Below are positions 20,508 to 29,125 of a stretch of DNA of 29,599 nt, one piece after another. The notes under the pieces are model-generated. The model was not told the origin of the DNA. It saw nothing but the letters and a program-made list of their open reading frames with translations, and did no database searches. The position numbers were made by a program, and so were the translations under genes. Numbering within the stretch: position 1 is the stretch's first letter; every line of letters begins with the position of its first letter. Source of the stretch: Cudoniella acicularis (Eukaryota > Ascomycota > Leotiomycetes > Helotiales > Helotiaceae); the NCBI GenBank assembly GCA_013054445.1, contig JAAMPI010000641.1, forward strand, positions 1 through 29,599, written 5' to 3'.

Positions 20508-22556
20508 CTAGTGAAGGTCAAACGTCTCTAGTTTCACCTTACCGTCTTGAAGCTCTTTCATTGCTTGGCCTTCCATTATACCATTCGTGTAGCAGTCTCC
20601 AATCAGCTCGAAATGCAGTCCTACTTCTCGTAAGACCAGCGGTACATCGCATCCAAGAATAACACTGACGATGTCGCCGTTCTTGACAGATCTCCATCCC
20701 TTGACTAGCATCATATTCTTTGTAACGAAAAATGTTCGATCATGTTGACCTACTGAAGCGCTCATCCATTCTTTGATTACATCAATTTCAACAGCTTCGG
20801 TTTCGGAGTGTATCCAATCACACCAATTGCGGAACAGTTCGGGTCTCTGCAATAACTTAGTCTCGAATACATGCCCTCCTAGCCAGATATTCCAGACAGA
20901 ACTTCGCGCGTCTTCATGTGTTTTGCAGATCTTGAGATGCACTAATTGGTCCAAGAAACTCTTTGTTGAGATCCTATTGCTAAAAACGGACTCCCAAAAT
21001 CCTAGAATATCAGGTCCCAGAGCTCTGCTAATCGTTGTGTACCGGAATCCTCTCACCGATAACACTGACAAATCAGAACTAAACTGTGTTGCTGCGGCGC
21101 TGTCTTTCGACGCTCGAAAAGACTCGTGACGCAGGGTGTGCCCTAGCGAGCGGGTTAAGAGACCACCTCCTTGTTTGGTTCCTTGTATAAACAGAGGCAT
21201 AGTGGTCAAGTCTACCGTCCAGGTCCTTTGTACATAGATGCTGCGTCTGTGACAAAGACTGAGCACGTCGAGAGATCCAGTTGCAAGAACCACATAGCTC
21301 ACAAAACTAGAATAAACATCATCAATAGGTGCGTCGTAATCGATAATTAAGTTTGTAAATTCGAAAGCCTGTCCCACAATCGCCATCTGTTTATCGAATT
21401 CGGTGTTATTCAGATCATTGAGAGCCGCCTGCATCGAAGAGATTGCCTCAAACCTAACGAGTTTGTGCGACTCCTTAATGGCCCTCTCGCACTCCCATCG
21501 GCGGTATTCCAGGATTCCTAGGTACGCGTAGATTCGGTCTCGCGGTTCTGTCCATCCGCATTCCAACCCCCCGACAATACACCCAAGGAGTTCAGTTGCA
21601 GTCGCAGCTTTTGACATAGGGGGACTTCGGCGGCGTGTACGTTCAAGAATTCTGTCAAAGCACACGAATCCCCGGTGGAACGACTTCGTGACAAGTAGAT
21701 TATCTCCTTTCTCTTTCCCCAGATTCTTTTCCGTTTCAAGGGTGCGAAGCAAGTGATGAAGGAGGCCAGCTCGTCTGAGGTATACCAAAGTGCTTGACTC
21801 CAGTCGAGTTCTTCCGCAGTAGAATTCAATACTCTCTTTACCGCCCTGTTTCCGATGACTCTGCGCAAAAATGACATATTCTTGGATTACCCATACGCGT
21901 GTGAACCAAGGATACGAGAAGAAGATAAGCATGGCAAAACAGCGTTCTAAGAACCTCGGATGCATCTGAAAGTGTAAATGCCACCAGTCTTCGAAGGCGC
22001 CCTGAGCGGGAGAGCCTGAAAGTTCGTTCATTATCTCGATAACTTCACGGATATCATCCTCGGCACCAAGCCATACGATCAACTTCTTCGCATTCCGGTA
22101 CACTTCTCCCATAACCTGCACCTGGATGTTTCGCTCAACTATATCGCTTTGGTTGATGCATATTGCGTCAATCCAAAAGAACTGCGGCTTGGATTGAGCC
22201 ATGCTCTCTCGCCTGAGTTCCTGCAAGATTGATTTGCAGCTCTTAGTTACTAGCAGATCATGCCCGTCGACACTAATGGTGACTTTAGGTGCTTGAGGGT
22301 CGCCCCACGTGTAGGAGAGAGCATTGAATTCTGGTGGACTGTTGACTAGGACGTGCTCTAGTCGACATTGGACACCGTCGTGTTCACCGCCCGGCAAAAC
22401 CTCGAGGACTCGGATCTCGTTCTTTTGTAATGGAAAATAATGTGTGCCGTTGTTTTTAATTGCCGTTGTCGAAGTATTGTCGTCTGTATCGGCGTTCGAT
22501 GCGTTGGGCTCTTGGGCGATATGCATGGCTGCTGCGACATTTGCAACAGATATCAT
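20508..22556 (-). CDS. HET-domain (heterokaryon incompatibility) protein
   Basis: 682 residues in one uninterrupted frame. The HET domain lies at about 75-230: ALSYTWGD (79-86), FFWIDAICINQ (126-136), ERNIQVQVMGEVYRNA (141-156), VWLG (161-164) and PWFTRVWVIQE (216-226), all hallmarks of the family. A helical middle follows. The C-terminal region (about 600-670) carries the GDIVSVILGCDVPLVLRE and CYTNGIMEG pattern found at the end of many HET proteins. HET proteins trigger cell death when incompatible hyphae fuse and are increasingly seen as fungal immune-like factors; partner and trigger cannot be read here. No NACHT, WD or other partner domain is fused. It is free of RIP although it sits in a repeat-rich island. 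A second in-frame Met at residue 11 is an alternative start. Confidence 0.93.
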   Translation of the reverse strand: MISVANVAAAMHIAQEPNASNADTDDNTSTTAIKNNGTHYFPLQKNEIRVLEVLPGGEHDGVQCRLEHVLVNSPPEFNALSYTWGDPQAPKVTISVDGHDLLVTKSCKSILQELRRESMAQSKPQFFWIDAICINQSDIVERNIQVQVMGEVYRNAKKLIVWLGAEDDIREVIEIMNELSGSPAQGAFEDWWHLHFQMHPRFLERCFAMLIFFSYPWFTRVWVIQEYVIFAQSHRKQGGKESIEFYCGRTRLESSTLVYLRRAGLLHHLLRTLETEKNLGKEKGDNLLVTKSFHRGFVCFDRILERTRRRSPPMSKAATATELLGCIVGGLECGWTEPRDRIYAYLGILEYRRWECERAIKESHKLVRFEAISSMQAALNDLNNTEFDKQMAIVGQAFEFTNLIIDYDAPIDDVYSSFVSYVVLATGSLDVLSLCHRRSIYVQRTWTVDLTTMPLFIQGTKQGGGLLTRSLGHTLRHESFRASKDSAAATQFSSDLSVLSVRGFRYTTISRALGPDILGFWESVFSNRISTKSFLDQLVHLKICKTHEDARSSVWNIWLGGHVFETKLLQRPELFRNWCDWIHSETEAVEIDVIKEWMSASVGQHDRTFFVTKNMMLVKGWRSVKNGDIVSVILGCDVPLVLREVGLHFELIGDCYTNGIMEGQAMKELQDGKVKLETFDLH

Positions 22557-23668
22557 GAGGTTGAGAATAGGTTCAATAGTTAGAGCAGAAATTCAAACGA
22601 AATCAACCCTGGTCACAGTCCAACAGTCCTATTTAATTGTAGCTGCCTCTCGAAGCCTAGTACTTGTACTTCCACGGTGAGAAAAGCCAAGACAGGCTCT
22701 TCGGTGCGGTAAAAACTGGCAGATTTTTGGCCCGTGCACCGAAGAGACAGGGACCAATGTACTCAATTGAGAGAACTTTCCATGCAAAGATAAGGCTGTT
22801 TTTAACAATATTGAGTCGTAAGGTCAGACGTGAAAGATGAGAGAATGGCAGCTTATTTACCAGCGTGCGTTGGTCGGGCACGCCTGGATTAGGTAGCCTC
22901 CCTATCTCTTACCGATACTGCCTCGTTGGTTGCCTAATTTGCTCTGAGGATTTTAGACCAATCACCCAAAGTCCATGCCAATGTTCTGAGGCTGTTCGCG
23001 CCCACCGATGTTTCAGCTAACAAGGCTGATGCCCACGTGTCTAAATTTATAACCAGCAGTAAATTTCAGGCGAGGGGAAGCTCAACTTGGCGGTAGGATG
23101 TCCTGCTTCGGTCACCATATAGCGTTGGGGTAAATACACGTTTGTCCCCCTGAGAGAGCGCCAGACACTTATGTTGCTGCCCCGCACCATCCTATGGAAA
23201 GTTCGAGAACCTCAGACGCCGGACGTTCTACGCCACACACATGATCAGCCTAAAACTCTGAAAGTCACGTGACAGACTTAATTTTCTGATCTTCCCTCCC
23301 AAGACTTGGGACACCCGTCGCATTTTGAAGGCTTCTGCAAGCTGCAGGCTGGTACCCATGTCACCTCACACGGCGTTCCAAGCTTAGCAAATGATTACAT
23401 AATTGAAATTACAGCGCACCAGGCGTAAATATTATGGGGCGTGCGGGGTTGTTTTGCACTAACCAGAATCGTCACTCGCTTGGATCCGAGGTACCGACCC
23501 GCGTGGCGATCTTTACATGAATCTGTACGCCACAGCAGCCACCACGGCTAATTACGATTCCCTGTACTGTACCGAGGCCTTAGAGCTCGGATAACTCCTT
23601 TATAAGTATTAGGGATGTTATAAGCTCGGTGGTGGAGCTGTAGCAGAGGAAGCCTATTATGTTATAAA
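22557..23668. other. Upstream region of the HET gene, no gene seen
   Basis: About 1.1 kb of ordinary composition with CACGTG at 23034-23039 and 23266-23271, an 11 bp inverted repeat (22697-22746) and a 35 bp segment (23327-23361) shared with 20053-20088. Small open frames here have no recognisable content. It presumably contains the HET promoter, but no defined TATA box stands out. Confidence 0.5.
22697..22746. repeat. Perfect 11 bp inverted repeat upstream of the HET gene
   Basis: CTCTTCGGTGC (22697-22707) and GCACCGAAGAG (22736-22746) are exact reverse complements separated by 28 nt, about 140-190 bp upstream of the HET start codon. This could be a hairpin, a paired binding site or a transposon scar; nothing distinguishes these. 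Confidence 0.6.
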
Positions 23669-23673
23669 AGGAG

Positions 23674-24108
23674 TGTCACGAATCAGGAATCACGTGCAGG
23701 CCCAGGCCTGAGGCTCGGCTGCGACCAACGGGAACAGCACAGAGAACCAGAGTCCTAAGTCACGAGATCACATGACTAGTCACGTGACCAGTCAGGTGAT
23801 GGAGTCCAGGGCCGAGGCTTGGCAGAAGGACCGATCGATCTTCGGCCCTTCCTGCTGCCTGCGGCCTATAGGAGTAAAGGGATCTATATAAGTAAAGGGA
23901 TTTCCTTACTAGATAGGAGCTTTATACTTAAATTATTTTAGTAATCTTATATCATACTTTGACCTATTATTGCTTATAACGTGCTAAGCTTCTTAGTTAG
24001 TAATCCGATTAGTATTACGTTGCTCTACACTTCTATACTACTAATCTGACAGACCTCCTGCTTACCTGAGACGCCGTCTTTAGTTAAGTAAGACACAGAT
24101 CCGTTATA
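23674..24108 (+). mobile_element. Solo LTR, family A copy 2, with perfect 5 bp target duplication
   Basis: 435 bp, starting TGTCACGAATCAGG and ending GATCCGTTATA, where copy 1 ends TTACA, so the terminal CA has become TA by a C-to-T change. It is flanked by AGGAG on both sides (23669-23673 and 24109-24113). It is the inverted counterpart of 13038-13470, sharing the duplicated CACGTG region and the CCCTTCCTGCTGCCTGCGGCC block. No internal coding region is present. It lies inside the candidate large transposon bounded by 14319 and 24487. Confidence 0.93.
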
Positions 24109-24179
24109 AGGAGACCCTTTGCTAATCAGGCATGAGGGCGATAATGCGAAGGTGATTTTCTAGTGGGAGGGGTTTATAG

Positions 24180-24341
24180 TGTCATAGATCTGGTGCGTCA
24201 GTCACGTGTGGGGGCACGTGGTGGGCGTGGCCAGCTGGACCCGTATATATAGTGGAATAGCAGAATTGATTCCGATCAATTCTAGTGCCTTTTTGGCCCG
24301 CTGGCGCACTGGTAAAAGCTATTCTGACCGCTGCTGTCACA
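24180..24341 (+). mobile_element. Solo LTR of the short (162 bp) family, copy 2
   Basis: Starts TGTCATAGATCTGG and ends GCTGTCACA, and is flanked by TATAG on both sides (24175-24179, 24342-24346). It has two CACGTG boxes (24203-24208, 24215-24220), then a TATATATA tract, and the self-complementary GAATTGATTCCGATCAATTC core. It is much less mutated than copy 1 at 2215-2378. At 162 bp it is very short for an LTR, as in TRIM-like non-autonomous retrotransposons. Confidence 0.85.
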
Positions 24342-24447
24342 TATAGTGTCCGGGAGTAGTCACAGAATATAACTTATAAAAAGATATAAGAGATATTAAG
24401 GTGTGGGCAGATTTTAAGATATTTGAAGCCAAAGTACCTAGCAAATT

Positions 24448-24487
24448 TTCCGGCACATAGGGTTTTCCGCTATACAGGGATAGACGT
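24448..24487 (-). repeat. Right terminal inverted repeat matching 14319-14358
   Basis: Read on the minus strand it starts ACGTCTATCCCTG and continues through GGAAAACCCTATGTGCCGGAA, matching the left repeat at 35 of 40 positions. It is followed by TA (24488-24489). No left end of this family lies nearer than 14319, which makes the 14319-24487 interval a candidate single element. It may instead be the orphan end of another, deleted copy. Confidence 0.8.
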
Positions 24488-24528
24488 TATATAAGCTTTA
24501 ATAAGATCGCTATAAATATCAGTAACTA

Positions 24529-25014
24529 TTAAGACGCTCCTGTGTGACCATATAGCGGACCAATTAAGCTATATAACTACTCTACAATTATCTCATCGCT
24601 CTAGATACCCGTGTCTTGTTAGGTCTTAAAGTTTGGCGCGGAAGCAACTAGACATCCGTTCCCTTTCTCGCTATTAAAACTTTGTAAAACAATTATACAA
24701 GCAGTAGCTCGCTGTTTATTTATGGCCATGGACTGGTCACTAGCGTTATTGTTAAACGTGATTAGCTCTCCCTAGATATTACCCACTCTAAGAGCATTAT
24801 TTAGCGCATTAATGAACTTGTTACGATCAGGTAGACAGATATAGGGAATTAGGACAGACTCCCTATTAAATCTAGTACAACTGCCTACTTAGAGAACATT
24901 AGGGTCAGTTCCCCTAACGACCCCGAACTCTAGGACGAGTGTCTTATTAACCTCTACCTGGTAAGGATAGGCATTTATAGAGAACAGAAGAGCGAAGACT
25001 ATAACCAAATTCAT
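24529..25014 (-). pseudogene. Small secreted protein gene with five RIP-type stops
   Basis: From ATG at 25014 the minus strand reads 161 codons to a TAA at 24529-24531, with only five interruptions, all TAA or TAG. The N terminus (MNLVIVFALLFSINAYPYQ) is a textbook signal peptide. The predicted mature part is polar, with four Cys (in GSC, YIC, TAC and GNGC contexts) that could form two disulfides, and possible N-glycosylation sites (NKT, NAS). No enzyme motif is seen. The size, signal peptide and cysteines are those of fungal small secreted, effector-like proteins, but no family is recognised and a secreted housekeeping protein is possible. It lies just outside the right transposon end, on the edge of the RIP zone, and is only lightly mutated. 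Confidence 0.65.
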
Positions 25015-25721
25015 AGTCGTAACGTGAGTTGTTCTTTTGCGTATAAGAGTAGCTTAAGTTAAAATACTAGGAAGGAGATAGAGAAGTAGATAAAATTACT
25101 CTATAGCCTCTTAGATTATAATTGTTTAAAGGAGCGAGCGCTAGGTGAGTTTTAGTATCGTAAATAGTAAACTCAGATACTTTATATATAATTAGGAGGA
25201 GGCTTAAGGCTTCTTAGAAAGAGTTAGAGCTACTTTATATTACAAGAAGAATTTATTTTTAGGGGGATCTTGTTTAGGCTCCCTAGGAGCCGATTTAGTC
25301 GCCCCGAAGCTTATTTTTCGGCCTTGCTTTTATATCTACTTTCTAGTAACCGACGTCTCTATAAGGTCTTTTCGTGATTCGAGGCCACAGGAACATAGCC
25401 TTATAACCAACGAATCTTGTTAAATAGGGGTATAGTTTAAGGAGCGACTTTATCTTAAAGGTGAAAGCTTAACTTACGAGGTTAAGGAACGAAGTTAAAA
25501 GATAAAGAAGGCTGATATCACTAGAATATTATTACTAGCTTAAGGAGGTAATAGGCTTAATATAAGAGAGGAGCTCCGTATAAAGCCACGGAAGGCTAAG
25601 TTATAGAATGATGTTGTGGTTAAAAGGGAAGAAGCGAGAAGAGAGTAAAGCCACTTGGTTCGTACGTTAGAAGTAAATAATAAAGGAACAGAAGTGTAAA
25701 TTACGAACTGATTTTTACTAT
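25015..25721. other. Partly RIP-mutated stretch upstream of the secreted-protein ghost
   Basis: This would contain the promoter of the minus-strand ghost gene. A plus frame at about 25039-25377 is interrupted by five TAA/TAG stops and ends at TGA. It reads segments such as IKLLYSLLDYNCLKERALGE but is not recognisable. The 99-codon minus frame 25540-25839 overlaps the 138 bp repeat and continues into low-complexity hydrophobic sequence; I do not call it a gene. Confidence 0.45.
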
Positions 25722-25859
25722 TATAGAAGGACAAATACAACCTAAAAGGGAGGGAGTTCAAATAGACGTTAATTTGACTTAAAGAGAAGAAGCTACGCTG
25801 CCTAAGAACACGTCTTTTATCCTCCTTCGCGTAGGTCACGTGCCTGCGACCACGTGACC
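25722..25859 (-). repeat. 138 bp dispersed repeat with palindromic end, copy 2
   Basis: Reverse-complement partner of 6200-6337. The end is the palindrome GGTCACGTG-CCTGCGAC-CACGTGACC (25834-25859), with the same 9 bp stem and 8 nt loop as copy 1 but a different loop sequence, so the palindrome itself seems to be maintained. This copy retains more CA/TG pairs than copy 1. No target duplication could be defined. Confidence 0.7.
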
Positions 25860-26179
25860 ACCCAGCGACCGACTGACTTCCCTACTACACTATAAGTTAT
25901 TTAACCTTTTTTAGAGTAGTATACTTTAGGAAATACATCTTGCTGATTTACGTACTTATATACTAAAAGCGGCCTCCTTTAAATATCAGGAGAATCGCTA
26001 ATATTTTTAGTTTTATATAAGGCTAAAAGTGGCTCTAGAAAGGGGCTAATTCGGGCAGCTTTTATAGATTATACTTATTTCCTAGCACGGAGCTCTAGTA
26101 TCCCCTAGGTAGATACTATATTTCAGATGTTATTTAACAGTTACTATTATACTATAAGAATAACTTTCGGACTTATATA
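25860..26179. other. Gene-free AT-rich stretch
   Basis: 320 bp upstream of the membrane-protein ghost, presumably including its former promoter. No motif stands out. Confidence 0.45.
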
Positions 26180-27210
26180 ATGTCCTCTACTTCTTAGCGA
26201 TAGCCTAAAATGCCGTAGCAAAGCACTTAGGTAAAGGTAGGTGCTCTAGGACTCTTTTCTGCTATTGCTATCAGCTATATAGTATTAGGCATTAAAGTGC
26301 TAGTCCAGGATAATAGTAAGAAAGCCGGCATTATAACCTTAACAGTAAGAATCTACCCTCTTTCTAACCCTATTTGCTTCAGCTAATAAGATCTTATATA
26401 TAGTTTAACTTTACCGACATTCATCTGCCAAACATTAAATCACGCGCCAATCCAGTTAGGGGCCTTCTATAATCGCTATAGGGTGAAGCCTAGAGCGCGG
26501 CGACCGTACTTAACACAGCTATTCCGGCCGCTACGAGCTATATTTAGAGCGTTATAGGTACTGCTATAACAACTGAGATTAATATAATTAAAGCACTACT
26601 TCTAAGGAACTATTCGCTTAGCACTAAGCAATTCTGCATCGGCTTTATTAACGGTATAAAATATAGCGACTTCCTATTTGATATTTTAAGTATAATACCA
26701 GAAGCTATTATAGGCTTTATTAGCGACGAAATCCACGCTCTTTAGCCTCTCGAGAAGATTTTAACAAAAGTCACACCTATAAATATTTAATACTTATTAG
26801 TTATAGGCCTAGTATTTATAGCTATTATAGCTACTATGTTTATTTGTTTAATATTTCAACTACTTAGTTTTATAAATTAGTTAAGGAGGCTAGGGATCTG
26901 TTTTATATTTATATTATGTTTCGTTCCTTTACTTATACCTACTATTATTCTACGCGGTCTATAATCGAAGATTCAAGATCTTAGATCTAGTATCGGGGTT
27001 AAAGAGGGGGATATAGGTAGTCGGTGCTTAGGAGCTCTTTATTACGCTGCCGTTTTGATACTATTAACGATTATTATATAAGTCTTTAAGCGGAAATTCT
27101 CAGGGCAGGGACATTCTCTAGAAAAGGACTCTACCGAAAAAGTCTCTGACCCTAATCTGCCGCCTTACTATCTAGGGGAATTCCCTACCCCTTACTCGAT
27201 ACGCTACTAG
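26180..27210 (+). pseudogene. Lightly RIP-mutated membrane-protein gene with one intron
   Basis: ATG at 26180, exon 1 to 26344, a 38 nt intron 26345-26382, exon 2 to the TAG at 27208-27210: 330 codons in frame across the splice. About 14 internal stops are all TAA/TAG. Exon 1 has an N-terminal hydrophobic helix (KVGALGLFSAIAISYIVLG). The middle reads as an extracellular-type region with NFT, NYS and two Cys (QFCIGF region). Three hydrophobic helices follow (LVIGLVFIAIIATMF, CFIFILCFVPLLIPT, ALYYAAVLILLTII), then a polar tail (KFSGQGHSLEKDSTEK...PPYYLGEFPTPYS). Topology recalls four-helix fungal plasma-membrane proteins, but I do not recognise a family. It ends 65 bp before the transposon fragment at 27276. 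Confidence 0.65.
26345..26382 (+). other. Probable intron of the membrane-protein ghost gene
   Basis: 38 nt starting GTAAGA and ending TTGCTTCAG, with CTAAC about 14 nt before the acceptor. Removing it keeps both exons in the same frame at phase 0. It is short even for a fungus, which lowers confidence slightly. Confidence 0.6.
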
Positions 27211-27360
27211 AATTTTTTCGATATAATAGTTATAGTTAGAAAACTAGGGTTTAAAGGAGTATTTTATTACTATTAACGTCTATCCCTACGTAGCGAAAAA
27301 CCCTACGTGCCGAAACGATTTTATAGTTTAGGGGTCTCAAATCTCTACTATATAAATATA

Positions 27361-27595
27361 ACGTTAGTCCTTACGTAGCGAAAAACCCGGTATGCCGAAA
27401 ATGACTAATAAGATCGTAAGGATTATAGATTTTTCTCTATAACGTCCTCTTCAAACCAACTATAATAAAAAGTTTTAATATTTAAAGTTAGTAATAAGTT
27501 TATTATACTATTTCTATTAATATAGCGATTTATAAATTTTAAAATTCGTCTAATTTTTCGGTATACCGGGTTTTTCGCTACGCAGGGACGGACGT
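27361..27595. mobile_element. 235 bp MITE nested in the transposon fragment
   Basis: Ends ACGTTAGTCCTTACGTAGCG and, inverted, ACGTCCGTCCCTGCGTAGCG, with inverted similarity for roughly 45 bp including the AAAAACCCGGTAT block. TA flanks both sides. The uninterrupted site is present at about 14402 (GATATATAAAGTT), and removing this block plus one TA recreates it. The ends resemble those of the surrounding transposon, so it is probably a non-autonomous relative mobilised by the same type of transposase. Confidence 0.88.
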
Positions 27596-27691
27596 TATAA
27601 AGTTATAATTAGTTTACTATTGTTCTTTAGTTATGTCTCTATAAGGATTCGGTTTATACTAAGAAAATACTATAAGTTAGTTATAGTTATA

Positions 27692-27911
27692 TTTGTTAAG
27701 GATTTAGGTAGTTTAGGGCAAATACGAAAGTTGACGAGTTACGCCAAATATAGCTAGCTTGTTATATAATAACGCGAGAGGGAATATCTAGAGCGTTATT
27801 CGTAAACCTTAATATCTTTAGTCAATTTATAGTGAATATAAGGCGTCTATCCCCTGCGCACCTCCTAATAAGTGACCGTGAATAAGCCTATTAAGCCTCT
27901 ATTCTTAAAAA
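27692..27911. mobile_element. 220 bp TA-flanked insertion, possible second MITE
   Basis: Compared with the 14 kb copy (GTTATATTATCGA at about 14487) this block is extra. TA lies on both sides (27690-27691, 27912-27913), and removal of the block plus one TA gives the 14 kb sequence exactly. Ends are TTTGTTAAGGAT and, inverted, TTTTTAAGAAT, a weak short inverted repeat. A precise deletion in the 14 kb copy is the alternative. Confidence 0.55.
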
Positions 27912-28303
27912 TATTATCGATTATCCTATCGACGGTATTAAAAGCCCTTTTAGCTGTCCCCCCCTGCTCTATTATAACTATTAGCCTGTCTCTAAATTTT
28001 AGGACTATAGTATAAAGCTCCTATCAAGAAAGAATATAGCTCTAAGCTTTAAAGATATAGAGTATAAGGAAACCTATATACCGAGTTTATCTAGACAAAG
28101 TAAAAGATAAGATTATAAATACGCTAAGTATATTAATAAGCGAAGGGGATGCTTATATAATATTTTATGTTATACTAACTTATTATAACGTACTATATTA
28201 CTATATATTATATATTATATAAAACTCACGTAAAGTATAGCGTTATTCTAGAAGTTTCTATAAATAGCCACGTATCTGCTTCTATACGGAGCTGCTACTC
28301 CTA

Positions 28304-29125
28304 CTATATCCCTGCTATAACGTAGTACACACCTCTCCGTCCCCTAGCCGAATCAAGGCAGTAAGAGCACATAGGTGCTAGCCTACAGCTTACACGAAGC
28401 CTTCGAAATCGATTAGAGTACCGGAATTTTAATTAAGTTGATAAAGTATAAGGTAGAGTAACGTTTTAGGTACGGTGCACGGGTTATAGCAACCTACCTA
28501 CCGTAAGCATATCACGTGAGAACGGAACGGAAATACTTTTTAGAACTCTAGACCGAGAACGTATTATATTTACGCCTAGCGCTAGAAAATATGTTCTAGA
28601 AAAACCTAAGTTTAAGAAAGCGCTAAGGCCAGATTAAAGAATAGCCGAAGGCTATACGCTCTCTTCTTTAAAGGCATTTAACGTAACTCCGTATTAGTTT
28701 AGGTTAACAGTACTCGACATTTTAACTTTTCCTAACCTCTACTACGAATTATAGCCGACTCCTGTTATATCTACGGCGTGGTCTTAGCCCCTTAAGACAG
28801 CGACTCTCCTCTATAGTATAAAGATATCCGCGTGAATAAGTTATTCTATAAATAAAAGACGTAAGGTTATTTATAGTCTCTATATAGTATATCGGTTTAA
28901 ACATTAATACGTTCTTAGTAGTTAAGGCTCTATCGACGGCAATACGATTCCTTTTAACTTATATATACCTATATATAGATTTAAGCGATTTTGCTATTAC
29001 TATACTAATAACTTAAGAAAGATAAACACTATTAGAGACTTTTACTATCTATTCTATACTATTTACTAGACGCTACTCTAAGATAATTCTAACGACAAGG
29101 GTCTTAATAATAATATTAAAACCTT
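28304..29125. other. RIP-mutated stretch without readable gene
   Basis: AT-rich with scattered GC-rich patches and a CACGTG (28513-28518). Short TAA/TAG-broken frames occur but none reads far enough to assign. Nothing else is seen. Confidence 0.5.

Larger units (their letters stand above)
27276..28303 (+). mobile_element. Truncated, RIP-mutated left end of the pogo-type transposon
   Basis: Starts TA|ACGTCTATCCCTACG and follows 14319-14880 segment by segment (shared blocks include TTATAATTAGTTT, the AGCTGT-CCCCCTGCT region, CCTATATACCG and TATTCTAGAAGTTTC). It has no transposase coding region; similarity ends at about 28303. Relative to the 14 kb copy it carries two extra blocks, 27361-27595 and 27692-27911, both bounded by TA duplications. 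This is the second copy of the sequence that, at 14319-16011, is also RIP-mutated. Confidence 0.8.

Noticed and set aside
13038..24108. The two family A LTRs as the ends of one giant LTR element
   Set aside because: They are in inverted, not direct, orientation and have different target duplications (CTGCT versus AGGAG), so they are separate solo LTRs.
25540..25839. 99-codon minus frame as a gene
   Set aside because: Half of it is the 138 bp dispersed repeat and the rest is low-complexity hydrophobic sequence.
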